This document shows positions 1 to 8,362 of a stretch of DNA of 10,000 nt, one piece after another. Positions within the stretch are counted from its first letter, which is position 1. Each line of letters starts with the position of its first letter. Source of the stretch: Histoplasma ohiense (lineage: Eukaryota; Ascomycota; Eurotiomycetes; Onygenales; Ajellomycetaceae). Location of the stretch: assembly GCA_017607445.1 (NCBI GenBank), contig JAEVHH010000012.1, positions 1-10,000 of the forward strand, in the 5' to 3' direction. The position numbers and the translations under genes were made by a program. Under the pieces are notes generated by a model. It had not been told where the DNA came from. It saw only the letters and a list, made by a program, of their open reading frames with translations, and did not search any database.

Positions 1-1
1 G

Positions 2-1240
2 CAGACAGCATTTGGTATCTTCAGAGATACAGAGAAAGGCATAGTAATGATGATTGCTCACTTTGAAGATGATTATCAGACAGATATGAGTTGGACTGCT
101 GATCAGCACTAGCCTCCTGAGCTGTGCTCAATCTCATTCTCAATAATCATTCCAAAATCGCAACTGTGACGATTTCTTCAGATTGGCAAAAGAGATCTGC
201 TGTTCAATCTGATACTGAGAATGCTGATCAGATTCAGAATAGTCTCCAACCTGGATGAAAACACAGTTGAGATGATCAATATTCAGCCTGCAAGAGAGGT
301 CGCTCATCGGCATCTCCTACAGTGACAGGGAACTGTCAACAAAGTTCTCAAGAAAAGTGTCAAAGTCTGGGCTTCTAACAATCATGGAGACTTTGACAGG
401 TGATGGATTGCTGGACAAGAACAGATTGCAGATGGCATCAGACCGAAGATGCTGCAAATCCTAAAGTCTCAATCGACAATATATCATGGTTACGTAATGT
501 TGTTGACATCCGTGTTGGGCAAGAAACAAAAGTACATGAATCAGCAGGTAATAGAAATCACAGAGTTCTTTGGAAATGATATATCAAGTTCTTAACCTTG
601 TCTGAGAGGAATCTCATGGTTGATTGCTGCTGTGTATAAAAGCGACTAGAAGACTTTCACGTGCTGCAGCAGAAGACATTGTTGCATAATATCTTTCAAA
701 AATGATCACGTAATCAAAGACTGTAATTTTCAGATTCAAAATGGTCTTGTGCTCTTCTTGATGTGAGCATCGGGGATCAATAATGTGACGCTGGCGATGT
801 TTTCCTGACCGCCACGCAAAGCTCTTCAACGACCGCTTTCAGGAACAGAGCAGTACGGCTAATATAACACCGAGACGCCTTGTAAGCCAATGGTCAGATT
901 CGCTACATGTCAGACATGAGTTCTGTTTTTCCACCACAACGATGCAGCTAAGATATCACCTCTGCTGCCAGTAATACCCTGAGATGTTGCTTTCTGTCAG
1001 CTGAGGGATCTGAATGTTTTATTTTTGGCTTGAGCATTGAATTTGTCTGAGTGCCATTTCGAGTGGTTGCAGCATACAGAACTCAAGGCGATAACTCAAA
1101 GAATCAGCATTAGCGATAAGAAAACATTCTAAGAAATGTTAATACAAGAAGGATTTTATAAACGTACACTCGGTTGAGAATCAACTGAAGATTGAGCAGA
1201 GAGACAAGATAAGATAATGTATTTAGTTTGAGCTCAGTGA
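2..1240 (+). pseudogene. Decayed SNF2-like helicase/ATPase, 5' end outside window
   Basis: A single + frame runs from base 2 for about 413 codons without a frameshift. It is broken by many stops (first TAG 110-112, later mainly TGA), several at places where Arg fits, as expected from CGA to TGA. Near the start, FGIFRDTEKGIVMMIAHFE resembles a degraded SNF2 motif I region, and SIIIPKSQL (codons 47-55) resembles the 'APKS/VPKS' strand of domain 1. Codons 80-107 (TVEMINIQPAREVAHRHLLQ) resemble the segment after domain 1 in which SNF2 proteins have 'ER.iYd.ll'. Codons 336-380 (DLNVLFLA, ALNLSE, TELKAITQRI, KKTF, EMLIQEG) resemble helicase-C motifs V-VI ('GLNL', 'E.QAI.R..RIGQ', 'V..LI..GT.E'). 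Domain 1 is too short and no DEAH box is seen, so an internal deletion is likely. The coding frame is well supported; the SNF2 name is moderate. Confidence 0.52.
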
Positions 1241-1540
1241 TCAAGTCAATAAAAAGATTTAATGGATTAGTGCAGTAAGAATAAAAAAGACAAGCATTTA
1301 AGATGTAAAGAAAAAGTAAAGACAAAAGTAGATAATAGACATGAAACTATAAGATACTAGCTGAGTGATTTGAGAGAGCGAGAAAGCATCAAGAATATCG
1401 TGGTTGCATTAAAAAGATAAAAAGATTGAGAGAATCTAAGATCAAAAGAGGGAAGATCAGAAATATAACACAAAGAGAGAAAGAAGTAAAGAAAATATGA
1501 TTAAAATAGAAGAAAGTTCTCTATAATGCAACAGACAACA
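1110..1540 (+). other. Strand-asymmetric A/G-rich segment
   Basis: The + strand is strongly enriched in A and G here, with many runs of the kind AAGATAAAAAGATTGAGAGA. The matching open stretch on the minus strand (1110-1325) is a Leu/Tyr-rich translation of the same purine bias and is not taken as a gene. The composition may simply reflect Lys/Arg/Glu-rich coding on the + strand, from the end of the SNF2-like relic into the basic tract that follows. Confidence 0.5.
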
Positions 1541-1626
1541 TAACCCAGCAGCAACTGTGGCTGCAAAGAGACATGCAAAATGGGGTCGAGCACGACAAGA
1601 ATAAAAGACGTCAAATACCTGGCCAA
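1369..1626 (+). pseudogene. Decayed, highly basic coding tract, unrecognised
   Basis: About 86 codons are open apart from a TGA (1498-1500) and a TAG (1507-1509), closed by TAA 1627-1629. The translation is very rich in Lys and Arg (for example CIKKIKRLRESKIKRGKI), then becomes more mixed (LYNATDNITQQQLWLQRDMQ). The frame differs from the SNF2-like relic just upstream. It could therefore be that gene's basic C-terminal tail after a frameshift, or the end of a separate gene. No family is recognised, and purine-rich DNA can give Lys/Arg-rich frames by chance, so support is weak. Confidence 0.3.
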
Positions 1627-2154
1627 TAAAAAAGATATCTACATCAAAGACGAAGATGTATTACGTAGCTAAATATAGCCAGACAGTGATTAAAGAGAAA
1701 TAGTCTCGAAAACAAGAGATGATAACTGTTTAAATTACATTGTAAGGTTAAAAAAGAGCCACTATCCAATGCTCACTAATGAGCGAAAGAATCGAGCAAT
1801 CAATAAACAAAAGATAATATGGAGTTAATACATTTGCATCCATCATGTTCTTTCAGTGCAAAGCAGAATTGTCAGTACTGTACTAAGTAAATTTCAAAGT
1901 ACTAAGTTATATATAACCTCGCCGTGGGTTTGCAGAGTCAGGGTTTATCTTCGCTAATCTTCAAAACAATACTACGAGAACGCATTAGACAAGTGGTATT
2001 CGTATGCTCGGCAAGCATGTACAGTGAATGTGTGAGTTATACCTTCTCTGATTTGTGTGTCTCAAGGTTCAGAAGGCTCAAGCCACACTTAATACTCACC
2101 AGCAAATCATGGGACTGTATATTTGTACCACTGCTGCTATTTCTCAGACCATCG
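1627..2154. other. No recognisable gene
   Basis: AT-rich DNA with scattered stops in all frames. The composition changes near 1840-1920: upstream is purine-rich, while downstream CpG dinucleotides become common again. An open + stretch at 1924-2283 begins only with GTG, runs straight through the short tandem repeats, and has a repetitive translation (repeated LHRLYILH- and CTDCTFCTDC-like units). I regard it as repeat-driven. I see no RNA gene, promoter or transposon terminus here. Confidence 0.5.
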
Positions 2155-2236
2155 TATATTTTGCACCGACTGTACATTTTGCACGACTCGGTGACATTTC
2201 TTTGCACCGACTGTACATTTTGCACTGACTGTATAG
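2155..2236. repeat. Short degenerate tandem repeat, unit containing GACTGTACATTTTGCAC
   Basis: A roughly 17-base unit (GACTGTACATTTTGCAC, with variants) recurs about four times. Two 24-base copies are identical (2161-2184 and 2202-2225, spaced 41 bases), flanked by partial copies (GTATATTTTGCACC before, GCACTGACTGTATAG after) and separated by a diverged unit. The core GACTGTACA appears again as two adjacent copies at 4415-4432. It may be a minisatellite or a remnant of a transposon's subterminal repeats; the sequence does not say which. Confidence 0.7.
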
Positions 2237-2399
2237 ATTATAAAAGAAAAAAACAGAGTGTAAGAGAAAGCACATGGAAGTAAAAGCAGGAAGGTTGCTC
2301 GTGGAAGCTGATAAGAGACAAGAGTATTGAAAAAAATCAAAGTGTAGAGGCGTGTATATACGTCAGTAGCCGCACAAATACCAGCGAAGTCAAACATAC

Positions 2400-2590
2400 G
2401 CTGCATTGTACTGACAGCACTATCGCGCTGCGCATAATCGAATCACCTGGTCTAACCGCGTCAATCAACCCATTACAACGCATTGTACTGATTGAACCGG
2501 ACAGAATGATTGAATCAATCATATCACCGAACTTCAATCGTGATGATCAATCGACATATCAATTGAATCAATTGTACCATCAAGTCAATT
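2400..2590. repeat. Cluster of ATTGA/TCAAT motifs, several palindromic
   Basis: The pentamer ATTGA and its complement TCAAT occur many times in under 200 bases, forming palindromes such as ATTGAATCAAT (about 2510) and CAATTGAATCAATTG (about 2560). The phrase GCATTGTACTGA occurs twice (about 2403 and 2481), suggesting degenerate repeats roughly 78 bases apart. CpG is retained here (ATCGCGCTGCGC, ACCGCG), unlike the flanks. No coding signal is evident. Confidence 0.5.
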
Positions 2591-2691
2591 ATATCACCTG
2601 AGCTGATCATGTGTTTAACGCAGGACGGACATAAGTATTCGTATCATCTGCATAGTGTGTGCTGTCCTTTGCTAAAAGCTGCCATCCATTA

Positions 2692-3063
2692 ATGGGCATC
2701 AGGAGGGCCAGCCTTGTGGGGCTGTTGAGAGACTGTCGGGATTTATATACAAGCCTCGCTCTACCCGTGCTATCTTTATGCGGATTACAGATAACCGTGT
2801 GTGTTCTCAGCAGTTCTACAAAAAGTCTCATAGAGATCAGAGAATTTTGGGATAGACAACAGCTGTTGTTTCATTTGTGTGACTGCAAAGCTGTTGATCT
2901 CTTTGAGTCAGTGAAGAAAGTGTCTCTCGTTGGAAGGTTGACAGAGCATCAAACGCCTGAAGCCTATCGATCTCAACGGACATGGGACAGATGCCCTCAC
3001 ATTCACATGCCGAAAAATGCCCGTGATATCAAGAGAAGTCTTCATGAGAGAAGTGAAGTGTGA
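2692..3063 (+). CDS. Unrecognised open reading frame, possibly not a gene
   Basis: Counted from the in-frame GTG at 2659 this is the longest uninterrupted open frame in the window. Counting from the first ATG (2692) it gives about 123 codons up to TGA 3061-3063. It lies in the segment that keeps CpG, so it has escaped the stop-generating mutations seen elsewhere. I recognise no domain, signal peptide or membrane segment; the composition is mixed, with some hydrophobic stretches early and more charge late. Overlapping open stretches exist in other frames (3017-3268 +, 2607-2831 -). This could be chance openness or an exon of an unknown gene. No splice signals decide it. Confidence 0.2.
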   Translation: MGIRRASLVGLLRDCRDLYTSLALPVLSLCGLQITVCVLSSSTKSLIEIREFWDRQQLLFHLCDCKAVDLFESVKKVSLVGRLTEHQTPEAYRSQRTWDRCPHIHMPKNARDIKRSLHERSEV

Positions 3064-3110
3064 GTCAGTGATGAAGAACAGATACTGTGGCATGATGCCT
3101 GAAGAAGTCT

Positions 3111-3338
3111 CTATCCGACATATTTCACAGTCGACCCATCGGTCTGCTCATACGCCGCAGAGCTTTCATGTGACTTCTTTTCATCACTTTTGTCTCTGCC
3201 TTTCTGACTTGAGCTGCTTAGCCACTGTGTGGACATCACTGACTGTGGATGAGATCTTGGATTCATAGGACTGGAGCTGCTATGATGAGACTGTTCACTT
3301 GGGCCAGACAATCTGCTTTCATCGTCCCCAATTCTCAT
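3111..3338 (-). CDS. Unrecognised Ser-rich, probably disordered 75-residue ORF
   Basis: A minus-strand ORF starts with ATG at 3338 and ends with TAG at 3111-3113. The product would be hydrophilic and low in complexity: rich in Ser, Gln, His, Lys and Asp/Glu, with runs such as SEQSHHSSSSPM and SSSSQKGRDKSDEKKSHESS. There is no transmembrane or enzymatic motif. Such composition is typical of disordered protein tails and also of biased DNA. It sits in the less mutated part of the window and is uninterrupted, which is the only argument for it. Confidence 0.22.
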   Translation of the reverse strand: MRIGDDESRLSGPSEQSHHSSSSPMNPRSHPQSVMSTQWLSSSSQKGRDKSDEKKSHESSAAYEQTDGSTVKYVG

Positions 3339-3840
3339 ATACTCTAATCATTTCGTAATCGACATCGTGCCGGCCTGGATAGGCTTCCATGACAGCAGTT
3401 GAAGGTCTTGATTTGAGATGGTTTGCCAAAAAAAATATTTTTAGTATGCTCTAGATGACCGAGATGTTGCCGCACGTAGCTGGGACCCCAGAAGTCGTGG
3501 GGATGCTGTCATTCGAAAAGCCATCAACGTATATATTGTTAAATTTGGAAATCAGCACAGCTTCATTCAGCAAGATGGGGCGGAATAATAAATTACCTAT
3601 TTAAACATACTGTGATTTAGAGCAACATGACAGCTGTGTGAAGAATTCAAGTTAGAATTGGATTTCAATAATATGCTAATGCTAAATTTTATCCAAGCCA
3701 AGAGAATAACCAAAAGTTTTAAAAAGATTGGTAGCAAATGTTATAAGAATCCTTTAGCAGTACAAAACTGTATCTATACACTGTCTTAGAGTTACTGACT
3801 AGATAAGAGCATTTGAAACATCTGATCAGCAATTAACATA
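3339..3840. other. No recognisable gene; short open pieces only
   Basis: Short open pieces with natural-looking translations occur on both strands: + 3455-3591, ending VYIVKFGNQHSFIQQDGAE before TAA, and - from about 3463 to 3310, containing MEAYPGRHDVDYEMIRVYE before TGA. They overlap each other, so at most one can be real. CpG is still present up to about 3560, after which the sequence becomes AT-rich with stops in every frame. I see no RNA gene or repeat. Confidence 0.4.
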
Positions 3841-4133
3841 GCATTTGATGCTGTCACATCATACATCTCTCACTTCTACCCAGCCACTGCATATGTACGC
3901 TTCATCGAAGTGAACATATTCTTCACCAAACAGTACATAACTTTGTAACTCAAATCTGATTCTGATATATTGCTCAGTATGCTGATATGACTGTGACTGT
4001 TAATGCACTGATCACGCACCCTGCTGCCGACATTACTGGTTCCAATAAACAAAACACATCACAGACATCTCTATTCGCCTCTTCCAATAAGGCTGTCCTG
4101 TTTGACCTATTGATGAGCTCTGAAAATACTTGA
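3841..4133 (+). pseudogene. Short decayed coding tract, unrecognised
   Basis: Two adjoining open + stretches in different frames may be one broken gene piece. The first (3841-3945, 35 codons, closed by TAA) reads AFDAVTSYISHFYPATAYVR and on. The second (about 3968-4130, closed by TGA 4131-4133) contains ADMTVTVNALITHPAADITG and SNKAVLFDLLMSSENT. The composition is protein-like but matches no family I know. The opposite strand is also open over 3974-4165 (63 codons from ATG), so the strand is not certain. Confidence 0.22.
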
Positions 4134-4501
4134 ATTATTGTGATTATTGTATAATTGAAGATCATGCTGTGTGTTGAAAGAGCCCTGCAGAAAGTTAAGT
4201 CGACAGATCACGATATCTCGAGTCACAACATTTACCTCACTTCTCAAAGAGATACACCTTCTCTCATCTGATCAGCTCTAAGATGAGTATCAATGATCAG
4301 ATCAGATCATTCTTGAAGATTTAGCCCCATGAATCAGTTGACTGCACAGATTGTTTGATACACTTAGCTTGACGATAATGGTCCACAAAGCTTTAATGTT
4401 ATGTGATGAGTTTCGACTGTACAGACTGTACAGATAAACTGACAATGAGAGCTTCCAGATCTAATATCAATCACAGAGAAACATAAGCATCTCTGTATAA
4501 A
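4134..4501. other. No recognisable gene
   Basis: Stops are frequent in all frames. The only structured element is a pair of adjacent GACTGTACA nonamers at 4415-4432, matching the core of the tandem repeat near 2160-2230. TGATCA- and TCTGA-like words become common, the same vocabulary as the decayed genes to the right. Confidence 0.4.
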
Positions 4502-4651
4502 ATGATCTTCACTATTCAGAAAGTGAGAGAGCTCAGTAATCTGACATCAAGATTTGACAAGAAATGCACAATAGACCAGTTTCTCATCGATATCGAACTT
4601 CATATTGAGTTGTCACCACAGCATCTCACTGTAGTGACAAAGAACAGCTGA
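4502..4651 (+). pseudogene. Short open tract, unrecognised, perhaps chance
   Basis: 49 codons from an ATG to TGA 4649-4651 give a well-mixed translation (KVRELSNLTSRFDKKCTIDQ, then FLIDIELHIELSP). The same frame extends about 20 codons upstream across a TAA and about 25 downstream across a TGA. No family is recognised. It faces the large minus-strand pseudogene and may overlap that gene's eroded 3' end, so one of the two readings must be wrong in the overlap. Confidence 0.22.
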
Positions 4652-4834
4652 TCATTCACTCTGATTGTCACACCAGATATCTGATCTCTGTGCAAAGTTG
4701 ATTATGTCGTGAGATGCACTCGTACGTAATGATCACTGCACGCCAGAAACACGATCAATACTCATATCAAAAGCATGGGAGGATGATGATGATCGCAGTG
4801 ACTCTTCTGCATTGTCACTGCCCTGTGTTCAAAC

Positions 4835-5690
4835 AGCCTTATCCTCTGAAATGATGAAATGGAAATGATAATAGAGATATGGAAGATGAGTCATCTTCGC
4901 TTTTCTGTCTGCTCGACATAGGACGATGTGAACGAATTTGTTCACCTTTCTTAGAAAGCATTCCCCAACCAGGAATTTGATAATCCAGCATCAGTTTCTG
5001 ATTGAGTGAGTAGATGATCACCATAGAACAGATCACATCAGATGATCATATCAGCACAATTCAGATAACACTCAGACTAACAAGCATCTTCTCAATTTCA
5101 CCGATTGTAAGACGTTGTTCGACGTAAAACACAAACCGATATATCAGTTTCTGCAGTAGTGTGGAGTGAGACTTCTTCAGTATGATGCAGCAGTGATGAT
5201 CAGATGACACACCATTTTGAAGACAGACCAGCCAATTACCATAGCGCAGCTGAAGCAAATGCAGAGCGAAAGGCCAATTAACTGTCTGCTTCATCTTCAC
5301 TAACGAGCGAGAGAACAAGATGAAATCAGCATCACACATCTGATCTCAGACTCTGACACTGATGTCAGCTGTTTGACACTGTCGTCTCATCTTCTTTTGA
5401 GCACACCGCTGACAGTATCACCACCGCGATGTCACATCGAAAGTTGACAGAGAAAGATATGTACTTCATCGGGCAGGAAGCAATCCGCATAATCATCAGC
5501 TCTACTGGTGCACACTGCATTGTCTACTTCTGTGTGATGGACTGATACTGGCATGCTTTATACGCACTGCGTAACGAGATGGACCGTTTTCTATGATTCA
5601 ATATCAGTGACTGCAGGCTGAGAGCATCAGTGAATCACCATTGCACAAGTCGAACTTCATCTCGAATTCATCTATCAGTATTTGAAGAGG
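4835..5690 (-). pseudogene. C-terminal part of the large gene: RecQ-type helicase-like remnant
   Basis: Two overlapping frames carry the signal. In about 5690-5385, LRSAYKACQYQSIT, then MRIASCPMKYISFSV and CDIAVVILSAVCSKED, parallel 'l.a...g......pTGaGKSl.F..Pa' and 'tvVv.Pl.aL..D' of RecQ motifs I and Ia. The P-loop Gly/Lys pattern is ruined. In about 5423-4835, RRQCQTADISV parallels 'RC...gi.c' after motif Ia, and DADFILFSRSLVKMKQTVNW parallels the 'iilvtPEs' strand. That frame then continues to 4835 across two TGA codons (about 5061 and 5049), including LMLDYQIPGWGMLSKKGEQI and a Ser-rich end. No clean DExH box is visible. A weak continuation toward 4640 (minus) could hold motifs V-VI. The helicase call is tentative; that this tract was coding is better supported. 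Confidence 0.42.
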
Positions 5691-5868
5691 CTTTGCTTCT
5701 TTTTTTCTGATTTGTCAGATTGATCAGCTGACAAACGAACGAATCGCTCACCCAACCGAGATCTTGAGCTGAGGTTGGAAATAGAGAGAAAGCAAGCAGT
5801 CAGATGAAATACGATGAGAGCTGCGAATGAGCCGACGCCGAGCTACTGACATTACCAACCTCTGCAGC

Positions 5869-7125
5869 TCAGTATCTGTCAAGCTGTCTTGAAAGTCGGG
5901 ATACCACATTATGTACACAGTTTTCTGTCTGTGATGTGTGATGTCTGTCAGTGAAAGACAGCAGATATGCTTTGCTGATGGAACTTCTCATCTTCATCTT
6001 CATTATCATTCCCTTACCAGTCGAGGGAAGTGGCTGCTTAATGCATTTTCGATGACAATGCCTACGATCTGTCATCACACAATGCATAATGTGTGTTTGC
6101 TCAGAAACTGCTTGTCTGTGGAGATGATCATGTTGATCATACAGTCATCGTAGATTATGATGAACATCTCTGAGATTAAAGAGATAATTCAATATAGTCT
6201 CGAGACGTTTGATCTGCTGATGCAATATTCGATAAAACGATCAACCAAGGTCAAACCGCACTATGAGAGCTGTGATCTCTGAGAGAAGAACTGCGCCAGA
6301 TCACTGCAATGCATTGATCATATTCAGAGATTTGTGATAGCTGATAATGAACAGTATGTGGCTGTTGTGAAGAAAGAGACTGAGACTCGTAATCGGTTTC
6401 ATCACCGCAGCTCTCGTAAACTTCACACTGCAGCCGTTGCTCAAAATCAATGAAGAATGAAATAAAAGAGTGTTGAGAAATCACTGAACAGCATTTCATA
6501 CTGATCAGCTGTGTCAGCTGATATCATTCAGATGCTGTTCACGTCTGCTCTAACATCCGAAACAAAGGTAGAGATCTACCATTTGAATGAACAATCAGCT
6601 GTCAAGAGCTGCAGCCGAGAGGATGTTTCAGAAGTCAGAGAAAGAAGTTGCTCAGTCTCACAGCATCTCAGTTGTTGATAAGATCTGACAGATCAAATCA
6701 TGAAATCTCGAGACACCGAACATAAGATATCACTCGGCACAGAGCTCATTCTCAAAGATCTCACTATTCCAGCCAAGCTCGTCAGATTTACGATATTTTA
6801 TCGATCAGAGAGAAGACTACATTCTGATAGATAAGTGTCAGTTTTATTCTGATGTCAGCACATCGCAGATGAGATCTCTGTGCGAAATGACTGGAAATTC
6901 AAAACAAATGATTCTTCAAGCAGCTTCACCATGAACCAGCTGTTTATTGAGCATTCATTGATCCTTAAACGATCATCGCTGATGACAGTGAGATTCAGAC
7001 AGATCCTCCATGCACTGTTTCATCACATATATCAGAACAACAATCTGACATGTTTGTAGACGAGCTGAGACAGATATAACGTGCAAGACAACACAGTAAC
7101 CACTACTGCTGCTCAGAGTCTCAGA
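5869..7125 (-). pseudogene. Middle part of the large gene: recombinase-like core, frameshifted
   Basis: The reading continues in a new frame at 7125 (SARLQTCQIVVLIYVMKQ), returns to the first frame at roughly 6920-6430 (LTLIYQNVVFSLIDKI; then SVISQHSFISFFIDFEQRLQ), and moves to a third frame at about 6450-5869. That last stretch holds the best landmark: ILFIISYHKSLNM followed by SGAVLLSEITALIVRFDL. This corresponds to the 'YHKS ... lP.ei..li..yl' block of the family, located after a 'GQPAR.tEl.slr' strand (here AAVMKPITSLSLFLHNS). The piece ends with TDRHHTSQTENCVHNVVSR, matching the 'Q.gHs..t....Y' motif near the end of the recombinase-like fold, where the catalytic His and Tyr would lie. 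Both are uncertain in this copy. Stops are frequent. Confidence 0.5.
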
Positions 7126-8362
7126 AAAGAATGACAACAAAGAAGATCAGAACAGAGTTAAAAGTATGATGAGATACAGAATGCTGAATCACAGTCATGC
7201 AGAACTGCAAGATCTTTTGATCAAACTGTCTATTCAGTTTATTCAGATTGTTCTGATCATTGACAGCTGATTGAGCTGTCTCAGCTGTCTCAGCTGTCTC
7301 TGTCATCTCTGCTCATAACATCTGCTATTCATCAATGAGTTTGAAGAGAGAATCTGATAAATACTTCTGTTCAACAACACATTTTCAGTAGCAAATCAAT
7401 TTCTGTCAAGTCTGAATATAGTGTAAGTGAGTCTGTTTGTTCTGCAGAGCAGATATTGAATTCTGAGAGACTTTTTCATATGTAAAGATGTTGAGCAGCT
7501 GGGTGTTGCAATGACTGAGTTGATATGCATTGAGAATCTGATCATGCATCAGTATCATCATTGCATTTTTCAGAATGTGTCTGATACTGAAGTAAATTGT
7601 GATCAATCTGAGCTTCTCAGTTGACTGTGGCAGCTGATAACTGACAGCAAGCTCATCAAGAATGATCCTCTGAAGATGAATATGAATCTCAGTGACTTTC
7701 ATTCATGGAGTGATCTCAGAAATATGTTGAGATTCACTCAGAGTGTTCTGATTGAAATGATTCTTTTTCAGACTGTTCTTGAATTGATTGAACATCTGTT
7801 CTTATGCTAGCTGAGAGATGATGGTGGTTGATCTGAATGTGAGTGTTGATGCTAAGTATGGAGCAGTTCTGAGAGTGTTGATGTGTAACTCTATATATTG
7901 TTCTGATGTGACTGAGTCAGTTAACATCACAGTGAAGAACTGAACTCATTGGCTTTGACTGAAAAGACACTGAAAGTGCATGTGATGTCAGAGCATGAGA
8001 CTGTGATGGAATATTCATCACTGATGCTTTTTATTGTAATGCTGTCGCATGTGGGTGTGGCTGGTGGTACAGTAATTACATGACTTCAGATGACAGATGA
8101 ACTCTGATTGAGTTGGCAGTTCATGAATCTCAGAGGTTTCATTGAATGAATGTATAATCTCATTCACTGTATCTGTGACTGTTCAGAACTGATTATCTTG
8201 CTCAATCATCTGACACTGAGTCCACTTCTGACAATGCTTTTCTAGTAGATACCATCTAAGATTCTGATGGGTGTAGCAGGAACCATGTATTGTACAAAGC
8301 ACAACATATCATTTGAATAGAATTCTAAGATATGACAGCAACACATCACATTCAGCCTCCAT
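7121..8362 (-). pseudogene. N-terminal part of the large gene: two zinc-finger-like motifs and conserved helical region
   Basis: 414 codons in one frame with no frameshift but 11 internal stops before the TGA at 7121-7123: codons 18, 60, 115, 116, 125, 139, 187 (TAA), 220, 319, 326, 346 (TAG) and 350 fall among them, the rest TGA. Finger 1 spans about codons 20-43 (VLCTIHGSC, then LLEKH). Finger 2 is cleaner: C95-x2-C98-x9-H108-x4-H113 (CNYCTTSHTHMRQHYNKKH), typical of OrsD-like fingers. It is followed by the usual hydrophobic segment (QFFTVMLTDS). Codons 221-318 (HLQRIILDELAVSY, ILKNAMMILMHDQI, LNIFTYEKVS) and 378-410 (RQFDQKILQFCMTVIQH) match the helical region I remember after the fingers in this family. 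Purifying constraint before decay is the simplest reason one frame stays open in blocks this long. Confidence 0.62.
7273..7303 (-). repeat. Three tandem 9-base units encoding Glu-Thr-Ala
   Basis: On the minus strand GAGACAGCT is repeated three times in a row, giving ETAETAETA at about codons 355-363 of the large pseudogene. It lies in the variable linker before the conserved LNRQFDQKILQFC block. Its length is a multiple of three, so it keeps the frame, as expected for an expansion that happened while the gene was still coding. Confidence 0.7.

Larger units (their letters stand above)
4835..8362 (-). pseudogene. Large decayed zinc-finger / recombinase-like / RecQ-helicase-like gene
   Basis: Parent entry for three minus-strand segments that read in order as one protein, roughly 1,170 codons. 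In fungi a family of large repeat- or telomere-associated proteins combines N-terminal OrsD-type C2H2-like fingers, a middle part resembling a tyrosine-recombinase-like domain with a 'YHKS' signature, and often a RecQ-type helicase. The same order of sequence landmarks appears here. The gene starts at ATG 8362, keeps one frame to 7121, then needs several frame changes. Many internal stops (mostly TGA) rule out function. It is transcribed away from the Helitron helicase piece that begins about 240 bases upstream of its start. The overall family call rests on remembered architecture, not on a search. Confidence 0.55.

Noticed and set aside
614..829. 71-codon minus-strand ORF
   Set aside because: It lies antisense to the continuous + frame of the SNF2-like relic and has no recognisable motif.
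1924..2283. 119-codon + open stretch
   Set aside because: It starts with GTG, no domain is visible, and its translation follows the tandem repeat; taken as chance openness.
4839..5339. Two separate minus-strand genes (4839-5036 and 5061-5339)
   Set aside because: They share one frame, separated by a short gap with TGA codons, and are read here as parts of the same large pseudogene.
7480..7795. Long + strand open stretch (about 100 codons with one TGA) opposite the zinc-finger gene
   Set aside because: Its codons align with those of the minus frame, so openness is shared. Beyond 7800 the + frame collapses into many stops while the minus frame continues to a start codon with zinc-finger motifs.
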